From assembly GCF_023347535.1 (NCBI RefSeq), contig NZ_CP094473.1:1488001-1552000 (forward strand): a stretch of 64,000 nt of DNA, read 5' to 3'. Below the pieces are notes generated by a model. The model searched no databases, was not told where the DNA came from, and saw only the letters and a program-made list of their open reading frames with translations. The position numbers and the translations under genes were made by a program. Of this stretch, positions 7,411 to 16,601 are shown piece by piece; position 1 is the stretch's first letter; every line of letters begins with the position of its first letter. The stretch comes from Faecalibacterium sp. HTF-F. GTDB taxonomy: Bacteria > Bacillota > Clostridia > Oscillospirales > Ruminococcaceae.

Positions 7411-8643
7411 TCAATACTGATTGCGGGCACGCCTGCGCACCTTGCGCCAGATGTTAAAGCAGGCCAGCGCCACCATCGCTGCCAGCAGCGCAAGGAACAG
7501 CAGACTGCTGCCACCTTCGTCGTAGCTCTTCATTTCGCTCCACTTTACATCCAGTTCGCTGTTCACATCGTCGCTCAGGGCGGTGAACACCTTTTCCTTA
7601 GCGGCAGCTTCCTCCGGCGGATAAGCGATCTCGCTCTCCTTCAGATCCTCGTCCAGCACCTCCCACACATCATGCATGGGGGTGGTGTAGCCAATGTACT
7701 CGGCGTTTGCCTTGCCGATATCTGTCTCGCACATGAAGTTGATGAACATTTCTGCAGCTTCCTGATGCTCACTGGCAGCAGGAATGGCCATGCAGTCCAC
7801 AGACAGCACGCTGCCCTCCTCCGGGAACACCCATGCAAGGTCGGGGTTGTCATCGATCATGGTGATGGCATCGCCGGAGTAGTACACGCCGATGGCTGCC
7901 TCGCCGCCGATCATCTTATCGAAGATCTCGTCCATGACGTATGCCTGCACCAGCGGCTTCTGCGCCTTGAGTTCCTCCACCACCTCGTCCACTTCTTCGG
8001 TGGACTGCGGGTTGATGTTGTGGCCGCTCTTAAACGCAGCAATGGCGTAGGCATCGCGGCTGTTGTTGAACATCAGGATATTGCCTGCGTACTGCTCGTC
8101 CCACAGATCAGCCCAGCTGGTGGGTGCTTCGTCCACCATGGTGGTGTTATAAATGATGCCGGTGGTACAGAGCATGTAGGGCACGGTGTAGGCATTCTGC
8201 GGATCGTAATCCGGATCTATATATTCCTGATCGATCTTTTTGAAGTTCGGGATATTGTCGTAGTTCAGAGGCTTGAGCATCCCCTCAGCGATCATTTTCG
8301 CCACCATGTAATCCGACGGAATGACCACATCGTAGTCGGCTGCGCCGGACTTGAGCTTGGCGTACATGGATTCGTTGGAGTCAAAGGTGGTATAGTTCAC
8401 CTTGATGCCGGTGAGCTGCTCAAACGCAGACACCACATCCACGCTGTCGTCCGAACCGTTGGAGATATACTCGCCCCAGTTGTAAACGTTGATGGCGACA
8501 TTCTGGCCCTTGAAGCGGGTCCAATCGTAATCATCCGATACCGAGACATCCTCCGTGACTTCGATGGTGCCGGCAGCAAAGGCAGGCAGTGCACAGCAGA
8601 CCGTCATTGCCAGCGCCAGCAGCAAAACAGCAAAACGTTTCAT
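7411..8643 (-). CDS. potD: Spermidine/putrescine-binding protein
   Basis: A 410-residue extracellular polyamine-binding protein of the PotABCD importer. It has a cleavable signal peptide ending LPAFA-A and the family's early motif NVYNWGEYI near residue 55. Two things are odd. There is no lipobox Cys, although Gram-positive binding proteins are usually lipoproteins. Instead the C-terminus carries a hydrophobic helix (about residues 377-395) followed by a basic tail (RKVRRRARNQY), so it is probably held in the membrane at its C-terminus. The ATG at 8643 overlaps the potC stop, with GGAGGG six bases upstream. Confidence 0.92.
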   Translation of the reverse strand: MKRFAVLLLALAMTVCCALPAFAAGTIEVTEDVSVSDDYDWTRFKGQNVAINVYNWGEYISNGSDDSVDVVSAFEQLTGIKVNYTTFDSNESMYAKLKSGAADYDVVIPSDYMVAKMIAEGMLKPLNYDNIPNFKKIDQEYIDPDYDPQNAYTVPYMLCTTGIIYNTTMVDEAPTSWADLWDEQYAGNILMFNNSRDAYAIAAFKSGHNINPQSTEEVDEVVEELKAQKPLVQAYVMDEIFDKMIGGEAAIGVYYSGDAITMIDDNPDLAWVFPEEGSVLSVDCMAIPAASEHQEAAEMFINFMCETDIGKANAEYIGYTTPMHDVWEVLDEDLKESEIAYPPEEAAAKEKVFTALSDDVNSELDVKWSEMKSYDEGGSSLLFLALLAAMVALACFNIWRKVRRRARNQY

Positions 8644-9488
8644 CACACGCCCTCCCCTCTCAGCGCCTTCTGATCGCGGCGGTAATTGCGGCTTTCCATT
8701 GCATTGGAGAACAGGATGATGCACAGAATGACCACAAACATAATGGTGGACAGTGCATAGATCTCCGGGCTGACCTTTTTACGGGTCATGGAATAGATGG
8801 CAATGGGCAGGGTCTCCACCGTGCCGCAGTTGAAGTAGGAGATCATAAAATCGTCGATGGAGTAGGTCAGGCAGATCAGGAAAGCGGACAGGATGGCCGG
8901 GCTGATCTCCGGCAGAATGACCTTGAAGAAGGCCTGTCTGGGGTCACAGCCAAGATCCAGCGCAGCCTCATACAGCTTGATGTCCAGCTGCTTGAGCTTG
9001 GGCGTCACGTTGAAGATAACATATGGCACATTGAACGCGATATGTGCAATGAGCAATGTCGGGAAGCCCATGATGGTATCCGGCAGCCATGAGACGCCGC
9101 CGGCGAAGCGCTGGTAGGCTACGAACAGCAGCATGAGCGAAATGCCGGTGATGATCTCCGGGTTGACCACCGGGATATAGGTGATGTTGGTGACGACAAG
9201 GCGGCTCTTGCGGCCCATGGACGCAATGCCCAGACTTGCCGCTGTACCCAGCACAGTGGCAATGACCGCGGAGATCAGAGCCACTTCCAGCGAGACCAGC
9301 AGCGCATGCAGGATAGCGGAGTTGTGCAGCAGGCTGGAGTACCACTTGAGGGTAAAACCGGTAAAGAGCGAATAGCCCTTGGACTGGTTGAAGCTGAATA
9401 CGATCATGTATGCGATGGGCAGATACATGAAGCAGAAAAACAGAATGATATAGACACGCTGCATCAGGCGCAGATGTTTCGTTTTCAT
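8643..9488 (-). CDS. potC: Polyamine ABC transporter permease PotC
   Basis: A 281-residue inner permease with six predicted membrane helices. The permease-ATPase coupling region is seen as EAALDLGCDPRQAFFKVILPEISPAI near residue 175 (EAA loop). It forms the channel with PotB. Start overlaps the potB stop and stop overlaps the potD start, both ATGA. Confidence 0.94.
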   Translation of the reverse strand: MKTKHLRLMQRVYIILFFCFMYLPIAYMIVFSFNQSKGYSLFTGFTLKWYSSLLHNSAILHALLVSLEVALISAVIATVLGTAASLGIASMGRKSRLVVTNITYIPVVNPEIITGISLMLLFVAYQRFAGGVSWLPDTIMGFPTLLIAHIAFNVPYVIFNVTPKLKQLDIKLYEAALDLGCDPRQAFFKVILPEISPAILSAFLICLTYSIDDFMISYFNCGTVETLPIAIYSMTRKKVSPEIYALSTIMFVVILCIILFSNAMESRNYRRDQKALRGEGV

Positions 9489-10306
9489 CAGGACACGCCC
9501 TCCATTTCATCTTCATCAAAGCTGGAGGTAAAGCTCATGCACAGCAGCACAATGATCATCAGTACAAGGCTCATAGCAGAGCCTACGTTCAAGTTGTAGC
9601 TGTTGCCCAGAAACTGCATTTCGATCAGATCACCAATCAGCAGATTGGAACCGCCGCCCAGCATACGACTGATGACAAAGGTGGACACCGCCGGGACAAA
9701 CACCATGGTGATGCCGGTGCTGATGCCGGGCACGCTCATGGGGATGAGTACCCGCACAAGGGTCTTGGTGGTAGAAGCGCCCAGATCCTGCGCAGCTTCC
9801 ACAAGGCTCTGGTCGATCTTGGTCATGCTGGTGTACAGCGGCAGGATCATATAGGGCACATAGTTATACACCATGCCAAGCACCACCGCGCCGGAGGTGT
9901 TGAGCATATTGAAGGGGCCAAGGCCGAACACGCCCAGCACGGCATTCACGGGGCCGTTGACACTGAGCAGGCCCATCCATGCATAGGTCCGCAGCAGGAA
10001 GTTCATCCACATGGGCAGCATGACCAGCATGAGCATGATGTGCTGTTTGTTCACCCGCAGGCGGGAAAGAAAATAGCCCACCGGGAACGCAATGACCAGA
10101 CAGATGACCGTGGCAATGAGGGCCAGCAGCAGGCTGCGGGCAAACACCGAGCCGTAGCCGCTGATGGAGGTGAGGTTATCCAGCGTAAAGGCGCCGTTTG
10201 CATCGGTGAACGCATAGTACACAACGATAATCAGCGGCACCACCGTGAACAGCACCATCCATACAAAGTAGGGATAGGCCAGTTTTTTATCGTAAATCTT
10301 CATCAT
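9488..10306 (-). CDS. potB: Polyamine ABC transporter permease PotB
   Basis: A 272-residue permease with six predicted helices and an EAA loop EAAQDLGASTTKTLVRVLIP near residue 165. Partner of PotC in the polyamine importer. Two ATG codons are adjacent (10306 and 10303); the first has the better distance to GGAGGGG, which overlaps the potA stop. The product ends in an acidic cytoplasmic tail (FDEDEMEG). Confidence 0.94.
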   Translation of the reverse strand: MMKIYDKKLAYPYFVWMVLFTVVPLIIVVYYAFTDANGAFTLDNLTSISGYGSVFARSLLLALIATVICLVIAFPVGYFLSRLRVNKQHIMLMLVMLPMWMNFLLRTYAWMGLLSVNGPVNAVLGVFGLGPFNMLNTSGAVVLGMVYNYVPYMILPLYTSMTKIDQSLVEAAQDLGASTTKTLVRVLIPMSVPGISTGITMVFVPAVSTFVISRMLGGGSNLLIGDLIEMQFLGNSYNLNVGSAMSLVLMIIVLLCMSFTSSFDEDEMEGVS

Positions 10307-10312
10307 CGCGGC

Positions 10313-11359
10313 TCACCCCTCCGAACGCGCCATGATATGGATCTCGTTGGGGCCGATGCGCATACCAATGGTCTCACCGGGTGTGCAGGCGCGGGTGGAG
10401 TGGATGAGCCATTCACGGCCCTCGCATTCCACATGCATTTCAAAGTGGACACCCTTGAAAATGACGTCGTTCACAACGCCTACCAGCTGGCCTTCCACAG
10501 GCGATACCACCTCGATATCCTCGGGGCGCACTACCACCTGCACGCTCTGCTCGCGGGCAAAGCCGCGGTCCACACAGGGGAAGTCCACGCCGGAGAATGA
10601 CACCAGAAAATCCCGGTGCATCACACCGTCCACAATGTTGGAATCACCGATAAAGTCTGCCACAAAGGCGTTCTTCGGTTCATTATAAATATCCTCGGGT
10701 GTGCCGATCTGCTGCACCTTGCCGCCGTTCATGACCACAACGGTGTCGGACATGGTCAGGGCTTCTTCCTGATCGTGGGTGACATAAACAAAGGTAATGT
10801 TCATTTCACGCTGCAGGCGCTTGAGCTCCAGCTGCATTTCCTTGCGCAGCTTGAGATCCAGCGCACCGAGGGGTTCGTCCAGCAGCAGGATCTCCGGCTC
10901 GTTCACCAGACTGCGGGCAATGGCAACGCGCTGCTGCTGACCACCGGACATCTGGCTGATGCTGCGGCGCTCGAAGCCTTTCAGGCCCACGACTTCCAGC
11001 ATATTGCGCACCTTGCGGCGGATGGTCTCTTCGTCCAGCTTTTTCAGACGCAGGCCAAAGGCCACGTTCTCGAACACATTCAGGTGCGGGAACAGTGCAT
11101 ACTTCTGGAAAACGGTATTCACCGGGCGCTTATAGGGCGGCACGCCGGTGATGTCCTCGCCTTTCAGCAGTACTTTGCCGGCATTCGGCTCCAGAAAACC
11201 CGCGATCAGGCGCAGAGTGGTGGTTTTGCCGCAGCCGGAGGGACCCAGCAGAGTCACGAACTCTTTGTCATGGATGTCCAGATTCAGCCCATCCAGAATG
11301 CGCTGACCATCAAATTCCACTACGATATCACGCAGTGAAACGATCACCGAGTTGTCCAT
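10313..11359 (-). CDS. potA: Polyamine ABC transporter ATPase PotA
   Basis: A 348-residue ABC ATPase. Walker A is GPSGCGKTT near residue 38, the signature is [12 protein letters not shown] near residue 137, and Walker B is ILLLDEP near residue 157, followed by a C-terminal TOBE-like regulatory domain from about residue 240. It drives uptake through PotB and PotC. First gene of the operon; AAGGAGG lies 10 bases upstream of the ATG. Its leader carries an attenuator-like structure. Confidence 0.95.
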   Translation of the reverse strand: MDNSVIVSLRDIVVEFDGQRILDGLNLDIHDKEFVTLLGPSGCGKTTTLRLIAGFLEPNAGKVLLKGEDITGVPPYKRPVNTVFQKYALFPHLNVFENVAFGLRLKKLDEETIRRKVRNMLEVVGLKGFERRSISQMSGGQQQRVAIARSLVNEPEILLLDEPLGALDLKLRKEMQLELKRLQREMNITFVYVTHDQEEALTMSDTVVVMNGGKVQQIGTPEDIYNEPKNAFVADFIGDSNIVDGVMHRDFLVSFSGVDFPCVDRGFAREQSVQVVVRPEDIEVVSPVEGQLVGVVNDVIFKGVHFEMHVECEGREWLIHSTRACTPGETIGMRIGPNEIHIMARSEG

Positions 11360-11530
11360 ATTTTACTACATCCTCCTTGTAACTCAGATACGAAAAAAGA
11401 CAGGGCTCTGCCCCATCTCTCGTACCAGGGCGACTGGGAGTCTGCTTGCCCAACCATCGCACTTTGGCGGTAAAAGCAGACTCGACCCCGCACAACCTCC
11501 ATGACGAACCTTAAAAATATAAAAACATTG
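11360..11530 (-). promoter_or_regulatory. Candidate attenuator or riboswitch leader of potABCD
   Basis: The leader between promoter and potA holds a perfect 10-bp stem (11474-11483 with 11438-11447) enclosing a 26-base loop, then an intrinsic terminator (11393-11417) ahead of the ribosome site. A UUCGU segment at 11504-11508 can pair with ACGAG at 11419-11423, next to the terminator, which suggests competing structures. The layout is that of a transcriptional riboswitch or protein-controlled attenuator. I do not recognise the aptamer; a polyamine ligand is only a guess from the genes controlled. Confidence 0.55.
11393..11417 (-). terminator. Terminator inside the potA leader
   Basis: Minus-strand stem GATGGGGC/GCCCTGTC with loop AGA, followed by T6 at 11393-11398, upstream of the potA ribosome site. 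It would stop transcription before potA if formed. Confidence 0.7.
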
Positions 11531-11537
11531 CGCAGTT

Positions 11538-11567
11538 ATTCTACCCTGTCCCGTCTATCTTAATCAA
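11538..11567 (-). promoter_or_regulatory. Promoter of potABCD
   Basis: Minus-strand TTGATT (11562-11567), 18-base spacer, TAGAAT (11538-11543), giving a leader of about 170 bases. Confidence 0.5.
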
Positions 11568-11625
11568 TCTTTGCTGAAAAGTCAATCACTCTGCCGCTGT
11601 TTGCCGAAACTTTACACGCTGCAAC

Positions 11626-11665
11626 AAAAAAACATACGCCGCAGCGGAGTTTCCGCATACGGCGT
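11626..11665 (-). terminator. Terminator of the Gld-type ABC operon
   Basis: Minus-strand two-part stem TACGCCG...CGGCGTA with inner TGCGGA/TCCGCT, followed by TGT7, just after the DUF4340 gene. Confidence 0.8.
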
Positions 11666-11676
11666 ACATGGATTTT

Positions 11677-12672
11677 TCATTCTGTTTTCAGCTCGGCAGC
11701 TGTTATCAGAAGGGCCTGCACAGTGTCAAGGTCAACCGCATAGACGGAGCTGTCCCCATCCACCATCATCCAGCAGCCGTCTGCATTTTCGGCGTAGTGG
11801 AGGGTCACGCTCCCATCGGCAGAGGCGGCCCGCACCGTTGCAAGGGATGCATCAAAGCCGTAAGCGGCAGGATCAGCATTCGTCACCTGCGCCGAGACGT
11901 ATCCGCCAAGGGCTGACAGGATGCTCTGCAGCTTGGCTTCGTCCAATTCAGCCGCCGGGTCCTCGGTCAGCCGCCAGACCGTCTGGTAGGCAGTGAAAGC
12001 AGCGGCGCTTTCGGAAGAAGTATCTGCTGAATTGCTGTCCGTTTCCGCCGTTTCCGATACGGCTGTCAGAGAGAGTGTTCCTGCATCTGTTGCGATGGAG
12101 ACGCTCTCCAGCGCAGAAGCTGTGAATCCTGCCGGGTTGAACACGCCAAAGAGATCCGCTTTAGTCTGTTCAAAGCAGGCTGCCTTGTTGCCGGAGACGG
12201 TGTAAATGGCATCATCTCCGGTTTTTTGCACGTACAGATCCCCTGTGACAGGTTTCTGGCTGCCAAAGGCAAAGGTATTCGTCTCGCCTGCCGCTGTTAC
12301 CGTGACCGTAACGGCCGGGTCTGCAAGGCCGTAGTCCTCACCGGGCTGAGAGGCGAGCTGACGCTTGGCATTCAGAGATGCCAGCGCTGTGACCATGGTG
12401 TTGCAGGCAGATGCATCCAGGTGATAGCCCGGGTCACCCGCCAGCGTCCAGCTTCCGGAATCACAATTCAGGGTAATCGTCTCATTCTGATAAGTGTACC
12501 GGATCTGCTCTGCATCACCCGCCGCAAAAGAAGAAAGCACAATGCTGCCTTCTGCGGCAGCGCTGGACGCTGCTTCTTCTGCAGCATTGCTGCGGGTGAT
12601 GAGCCACAGCAGCCCGCCCAGCACAAGCACCATTGCCAGAAGGACGGTCAAAGTACGCTGTTTCGTTTTCAT
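11677..12672 (-). CDS. DUF4340 domain protein
   Basis: A 331-residue membrane-anchored extracellular protein: one N-terminal helix (residues 8-25) and a Ser/Ala-rich linker, then repeated beta-rich modules with the DUF4340 pattern (YTYQNETITLNCDSGSW... DYGLADPAVTVTV). DUF4340 proteins accompany Gld-type ABC transporters; their molecular role is not known. Fourth gene of the operon, 12 bases after the GldG-like gene, with AAGGAGG eight bases before the ATG. Confidence 0.85.
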   Translation of the reverse strand: MKTKQRTLTVLLAMVLVLGGLLWLITRSNAAEEAASSAAAEGSIVLSSFAAGDAEQIRYTYQNETITLNCDSGSWTLAGDPGYHLDASACNTMVTALASLNAKRQLASQPGEDYGLADPAVTVTVTAAGETNTFAFGSQKPVTGDLYVQKTGDDAIYTVSGNKAACFEQTKADLFGVFNPAGFTASALESVSIATDAGTLSLTAVSETAETDSNSADTSSESAAAFTAYQTVWRLTEDPAAELDEAKLQSILSALGGYVSAQVTNADPAAYGFDASLATVRAASADGSVTLHYAENADGCWMMVDGDSSVYAVDLDTVQALLITAAELKTE

Positions 12673-12684
12673 GCTGCGGCCTCC

Positions 12685-14118
12685 TTATCTGCGGCGGCGC
12701 AGCAGCACGAACACGGCACCCGCAATGAGCACCGCTGCAGGCAGCACGAACACGAACACCATGGCCAGCGCCATGGAAGTGGAAGCTGCCACTGTGATGG
12801 GGGCTGCTTCCAGTGCTTTTGTATCGATGAGCATGCTCTGTCCCACCAGCGCAGCGGCGCAGCTCTGCAGGAAGGTCAGGTTGCCCGGGATGGACTGGTA
12901 TACCTGCTCACTGTCCACATTGGGGCAGCCCACCCAGATCACCTCCGAACCGGCAGACTCATTGCGTGCCCACGCGGCCAGCGCAAAGGGGCCGTCCGTA
13001 TCGCCGGATTCTTTGGCAGTGGTGGCCGCCTCATTATAGTTCAGCTTGCTGTAGGCGTTCCCGGTGGTGTTCAGCAGGGGTTCTGCCGTAACGCCGTCCG
13101 TTTCGGCAATGGTGATGCCCTGTGCCACCGAAAGCATTACATGGGTATTCTGGCTCACGCCGTCCAGAACGGTGCTTTCGTCATCGTTGGAGGCGTGATC
13201 CGGAAACAGCGAATACGGGTAGCCGTACAGTGCATGGCCTGCATCGCCCTCCACCACGATGCCCGGCTCACGGGCAAGGCCGAACTGCGCCATTACGGCG
13301 TCCAGATTCGGCGTATCGACAAAGGCACTGGTCATCAGCAGCACTTTGCCGCCGTTTTCCAGATAGGCCTGCAGCTGCGCGATCTCGTCCACAAGACCCT
13401 CGGAGGCAAAATCCGAAGCGGGCGCATTGATGATCAGCAGCCCGCAGTCCTCCGGGATGGTGCCTGTGAGCAGATCCAGCGGCTGCAGGTCGATATTCTG
13501 GGCTTCCAGCGCTTCGGTCAGCGAGGAAGTAGGGGCCTGCTCACCGTGGTTGGTGGTGTAGAAGGCATGGCTTTCTGCCCCAGAGGTCAGCTTGTAGATG
13601 GCCGAACTGATCTGCTTTTCGCCTGCAAACGTCACATTTGCAGAGCCGGTGGTGTAGTAATCGGAGTAGTCGTATTCGTAGAGCTCAGCGGCGTCCAGCA
13701 CCACGCTGTTCTCGCCGCTGACCACGATCAGGCTGCCGGTGGATACATTCTCTGCACCGTACTGGGACGCAAAGGCCGGATAGAGGGTGGGGTCTTTCTG
13801 TTCCCAGTGGAAACGGCTGCTCTCATCGGCATAATGATCCAGCAGCTTGCTCACAATGGCGTCTTCGCTGCCGGTCTCGCAGAGGTAGTAGACCGTCACA
13901 TCCTGATCAAGGCTCTGCATCAGCTGTCTGGAGCTGTCGCCCAAAGTGTACATCTTGGCGGCAGAGAGATCGAACTCGGTGTACTTAGACGGGATCGCAC
14001 CTACCAGCAGGTTGACCAGCACCGCCAGTACGATCGCTGCCGCCAGAATGGCCGTGGAATACAACCCGCTGCGGAATACTTTGCCGTTTGCGGAGGAAGT
14101 GAGCTTGAATTTTTTCAT
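12685..14118 (-). CDS. GldG-like ABC transporter auxiliary protein
   Basis: A 477-residue protein with an N-terminal helix (about residues 20-42) and a C-terminal helix (about 448-470) before a basic tail. The large extracellular part begins FDLSAAKMYTLGDSSRQLMQSLDQDVTVYYL, the pattern of the GldG/IFT52-like family found with GldA and GldF. In Bacteroidetes these proteins are linked with gliding; in Firmicutes the cargo is unknown. Third gene of the operon, 15 bases after the permease gene. Confidence 0.87.
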   Translation of the reverse strand: MKKFKLTSSANGKVFRSGLYSTAILAAAIVLAVLVNLLVGAIPSKYTEFDLSAAKMYTLGDSSRQLMQSLDQDVTVYYLCETGSEDAIVSKLLDHYADESSRFHWEQKDPTLYPAFASQYGAENVSTGSLIVVSGENSVVLDAAELYEYDYSDYYTTGSANVTFAGEKQISSAIYKLTSGAESHAFYTTNHGEQAPTSSLTEALEAQNIDLQPLDLLTGTIPEDCGLLIINAPASDFASEGLVDEIAQLQAYLENGGKVLLMTSAFVDTPNLDAVMAQFGLAREPGIVVEGDAGHALYGYPYSLFPDHASNDDESTVLDGVSQNTHVMLSVAQGITIAETDGVTAEPLLNTTGNAYSKLNYNEAATTAKESGDTDGPFALAAWARNESAGSEVIWVGCPNVDSEQVYQSIPGNLTFLQSCAAALVGQSMLIDTKALEAAPITVAASTSMALAMVFVFVLPAAVLIAGAVFVLLRRRR

Positions 14119-14133
14119 ATCATTGTCCTCCTC

Positions 14134-15006
14134 TCAGTTCCAGCGGCGTTTTTCCAGCCCCTGCGCCGTAAAAAACAGAAACAGTACGATCACGGTGAGG
14201 TAATACACCAGCGTCGGAATGGAAAAGCTGTTGTTGACGAACTCTTCAAAGGGAGTGAACAGACACAGCGCGCTGAGCACTGCGCTGAAGGCTTCGGTCA
14301 GCCAGCTGCTTTGCAGCAGGAACAGTGCCGTCAGCACCACACAGCAGCCTGCAAAGGTCAGACAGCCCAGCGTGAAGCTGCGGGTGCGCAGACCAGCCAC
14401 CACACTGAGCACTGCCGCGATCGCGGTAAACAAGGCCAACGCCACCGCGCTGCCGGCAGTAAACAGGTTGCGCAGGCTGGGCATCATATAGGCCAGCAGC
14501 AGTGCAGCCACACCTGCCACGGCGGCAATGATCTGGTTCTCGGTCAGACTGGAAAGAAACACGCCGATGGCAATGGCCGCACAGCCCATAAGAAAATAAC
14601 AAAGCAGTGCAGCAAAATTTGCCGCTGTAGCAATGCCGGATGCACCCAGTGCAGCCAGTACCAGGATCATGACTGTATCCACAAGGCACGGCAGCGCAAA
14701 AATGACACACAGTGCCAGAAACTTGCCCAGCACGATGCCCCACACGGATACTGGACTTGTGAGCAGCAATTGGTCGGTGCGGGTGCGGCGTTCCTCCGCA
14801 AAGCAGCGCATGGTCAGCACCGGGATATACAAAAGCAGCACAAAAACCGTGCGGTACAGCGTATAGTAACCAAAATCCGTCAGGCCATAGCCCAGATTCA
14901 GGGCTATAAAATAGATGGCCGTTGCCGCCAGCATAAAGGCTGTGAGCACATAGCCGATCATGCCATGAAAGCTGCTGCGGACCTCGCGTTTGAAAATGGC
15001 GATCAT
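14134..15006 (-). CDS. GldF-like ABC-2 transporter permease
   Basis: A 290-residue polytopic permease with six predicted helices, starting MIAIFKREVRSSFHGMIGYV. The motif ERRTRTDQLLLTSPVSVWGIVLGKFLA near residue 70 is typical of ABC-2 permeases with an ATPase-contact region. Works with the ATPase encoded upstream, whose stop overlaps this start (ATGA). Cargo unknown. Confidence 0.9.
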   Translation of the reverse strand: MIAIFKREVRSSFHGMIGYVLTAFMLAATAIYFIALNLGYGLTDFGYYTLYRTVFVLLLYIPVLTMRCFAEERRTRTDQLLLTSPVSVWGIVLGKFLALCVIFALPCLVDTVMILVLAALGASGIATAANFAALLCYFLMGCAAIAIGVFLSSLTENQIIAAVAGVAALLLAYMMPSLRNLFTAGSAVALALFTAIAAVLSVVAGLRTRSFTLGCLTFAGCCVVLTALFLLQSSWLTEAFSAVLSALCLFTPFEEFVNNSFSIPTLVYYLTVIVLFLFFTAQGLEKRRWN

Positions 15007-15977
15007 TCAGCCTTTCCCTCCTCTTCTTCATCGTTTTGATCGGACTCGCCCTCGGTCAGGGCAAGGAAGATCTCTTCCAGCGTCCTGCTCTCGGCGGCAA
15101 GGGCCAGCACCGTGCATCCGGCCCGCGAAAGAGCCCGGGATACCTCAGCACGGCGATCGGCAGCATCCACGCTTTCTGCGGTAAAAGTCACCTGACCGTC
15201 AGCTTCACTTTCCAGCGCCACCCTGCGGATGCCCGGAATCTCACCCACTGCTTTGAGCACGGCCTTGCCTTCGCCCAGCACGGTAGCGTGCAGCCGGCTG
15301 CCGGAATCCAGCATACCGGCCAGCTGTTCCGGTGCGCCCACCGCCACCAGATGCCCCTTGGACAGGATCAGTACCTGACTGCACACCGCCTGCACCTCGC
15401 TGAGGATGTGGCTGGACAAAATGACCGTATGGGTCTTGCCCAGTTCCTGAATGAGTCTGCGGATCTCAATGACCTGCGCAGGGTCAAGGCCTACGGTGGG
15501 CTCATCCAGAATGATGAGCTGCGGCGCACCCAGCAGTGCCTGCGCAATGCCCACACGCTGGCGGTAGCCCTTGGACAGGCTGCGGATGAGCCGGGGCAGA
15601 ACATCCTCCAGCCCGGTGCGGCGGGCGGCGCGCAGCACCTGTTCTTTGCGCTCTGCTTTCTTTTTGATGCCCTTGAGCTCTGCCGCAAAGTCCAGATACT
15701 CCTGCACGGTCATTTCCGGATAGAGCGGCGGCTGCTCGGGCAGGTAGCCCACACAGGCCTTGGCCTGCTGCGTCTGTTCCGGCAAACTAAAGCCCGCCAC
15801 CTTTACTTCGCCGCTGGTGGGTGCAAGGTAGCCGGTGAGGATATTCATAATCGTAGATTTTCCGGCGCCATTGGGCCCCAGCAAGCCGAAGATCTGACCG
15901 TCCCCCACTGTAAAGGACAGATCCTCAATGGCAGGGTGTGTGCCGTATTTTTTGCTCAGATGAGATACTTCGATCAC
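15003..15977 (-). CDS. GldA-like ABC transporter ATPase
   Basis: A 324-residue ABC ATPase with Walker A GPNGAGKST near residue 36, signature LSKGYRQRVGIAQ near residue 133 and Walker B LIILDEP near residue 155. The C-terminal 100 residues are an extra regulatory region ending in a very acidic tail (ESDQNDEEEEGKAE). First gene of the four-gene operon. The start is GTG at 15977, with AAGGAG nine bases upstream. Confidence 0.92.
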   Translation of the reverse strand: MIEVSHLSKKYGTHPAIEDLSFTVGDGQIFGLLGPNGAGKSTIMNILTGYLAPTSGEVKVAGFSLPEQTQQAKACVGYLPEQPPLYPEMTVQEYLDFAAELKGIKKKAERKEQVLRAARRTGLEDVLPRLIRSLSKGYRQRVGIAQALLGAPQLIILDEPTVGLDPAQVIEIRRLIQELGKTHTVILSSHILSEVQAVCSQVLILSKGHLVAVGAPEQLAGMLDSGSRLHATVLGEGKAVLKAVGEIPGIRRVALESEADGQVTFTAESVDAADRRAEVSRALSRAGCTVLALAAESRTLEEIFLALTEGESDQNDEEEEGKAE

Positions 15978-16120
15978 AGCAAACGCTCCTTTATTCGTCT
16001 AATTCAATGCTGGTATATTTTAGACGGAAAATGTGTAAAAATTGAGACAATCCTGTGGTGAGAGGCCAAAAGAATTCTTAAGAATCATTAAATCTGCATT
16101 TTTGTATACAAAATAAAACA

Positions 16121-16153
16121 AAAAAGCACCGTCTCCCGAAGGAAACGGTGCTC
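16121..16153 (-). terminator. Terminator of rpmE
   Basis: Minus-strand hairpin AGCACCGT/ACGGTGCT around TTCCTTCGGGAG, followed by six Ts, 12 bases after the rpmE stop. Confidence 0.88.
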
Positions 16154-16165
16154 AGAAAACCATAA

Positions 16166-16366
16166 TTACTTACGGCCGAAACGCTTGTTGAAGCGCTCAA
16201 CACGTCCGCCGCTGTCAACCAGCTTCTGCTTGCCAGTGTAGAAAGGATGGCACTTGGAGCAAACTTCGACGTGGATCTCAGGCTTGGTGGAACGAGTCTT
16301 AATGACGTTGCCGCATGCGCAGGTGATGGTGCAGTCAACGTAGTTCGGATGGATACCCTGTTTCAT
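16166..16366 (-). CDS. rpmE: 50S ribosomal protein L31
   Basis: A 66-residue zinc-binding type L31: CACG near residue 16 and [10 protein letters not shown] near residue 36 supply the zinc ligands. Starts [16 protein letters not shown] nine bases upstream is in frame, but the ATG at 16366 has GAGGTG six bases upstream and matches the family start. Single gene with its own promoter, leader and terminator. Confidence 0.96.
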   Translation of the reverse strand: MKQGIHPNYVDCTITCACGNVIKTRSTKPEIHVEVCSKCHPFYTGKQKLVDSGGRVERFNKRFGRK

Positions 16367-16476
16367 TCTTTTCACCTCATTTCTGGTTCTGACTTATCGG
16401 GGCCATATTGTAAATGTATGTGCCCATCACAACCTTCAATATCGGCTACCCCGTCGAGCGGCCTTGGAAACGATTG
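16367..16476 (-). promoter_or_regulatory. rpmE leader, possible L31 autoregulatory site
   Basis: About 110 bases between the promoter and the rpmE start, containing GC-rich stretches such as GGCCGCTCGACGGGGTAGCC. Structured L31 leaders have been described in Firmicutes; I infer one here from position and length and cannot confirm its fold. Confidence 0.3.
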
Positions 16477-16483
16477 CCTTACT

Positions 16484-16511
16484 ATTATAGCACGATTCCG
16501 ACAGAATGCAA
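16484..16511 (-). promoter_or_regulatory. Promoter of rpmE
   Basis: Minus-strand TTGCAT (16506-16511), 16-base spacer, perfect TATAAT (16484-16489). Confidence 0.65.
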
Positions 16512-16534
16512 GAGGGAAAATAAAGTTTTTTTGC

Positions 16535-16575
16535 ATACAAAAAAGCCCCCTGCACTTTCATGCAGAGGACTTTTG
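16535..16575 (-). terminator. Terminator of the TRAP operon
   Basis: Minus-strand hairpin CCTCTGCA/TGCAGGGG around a TGAAAG loop region, followed by CT6, about 30 bases after the dctM stop. Confidence 0.75.
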
Positions 16576-16601
16576 CAGTTTTGCCTTACACCGTCAGGCC
16601 A

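Noticed and set aside
12226..15039. A 937-codon plus-strand open frame
   Set aside because: It lies opposite three well-supported ABC-module genes, is rich in His, Gln and Arg, and has no ribosome site; an antisense frame of GC-rich genes.
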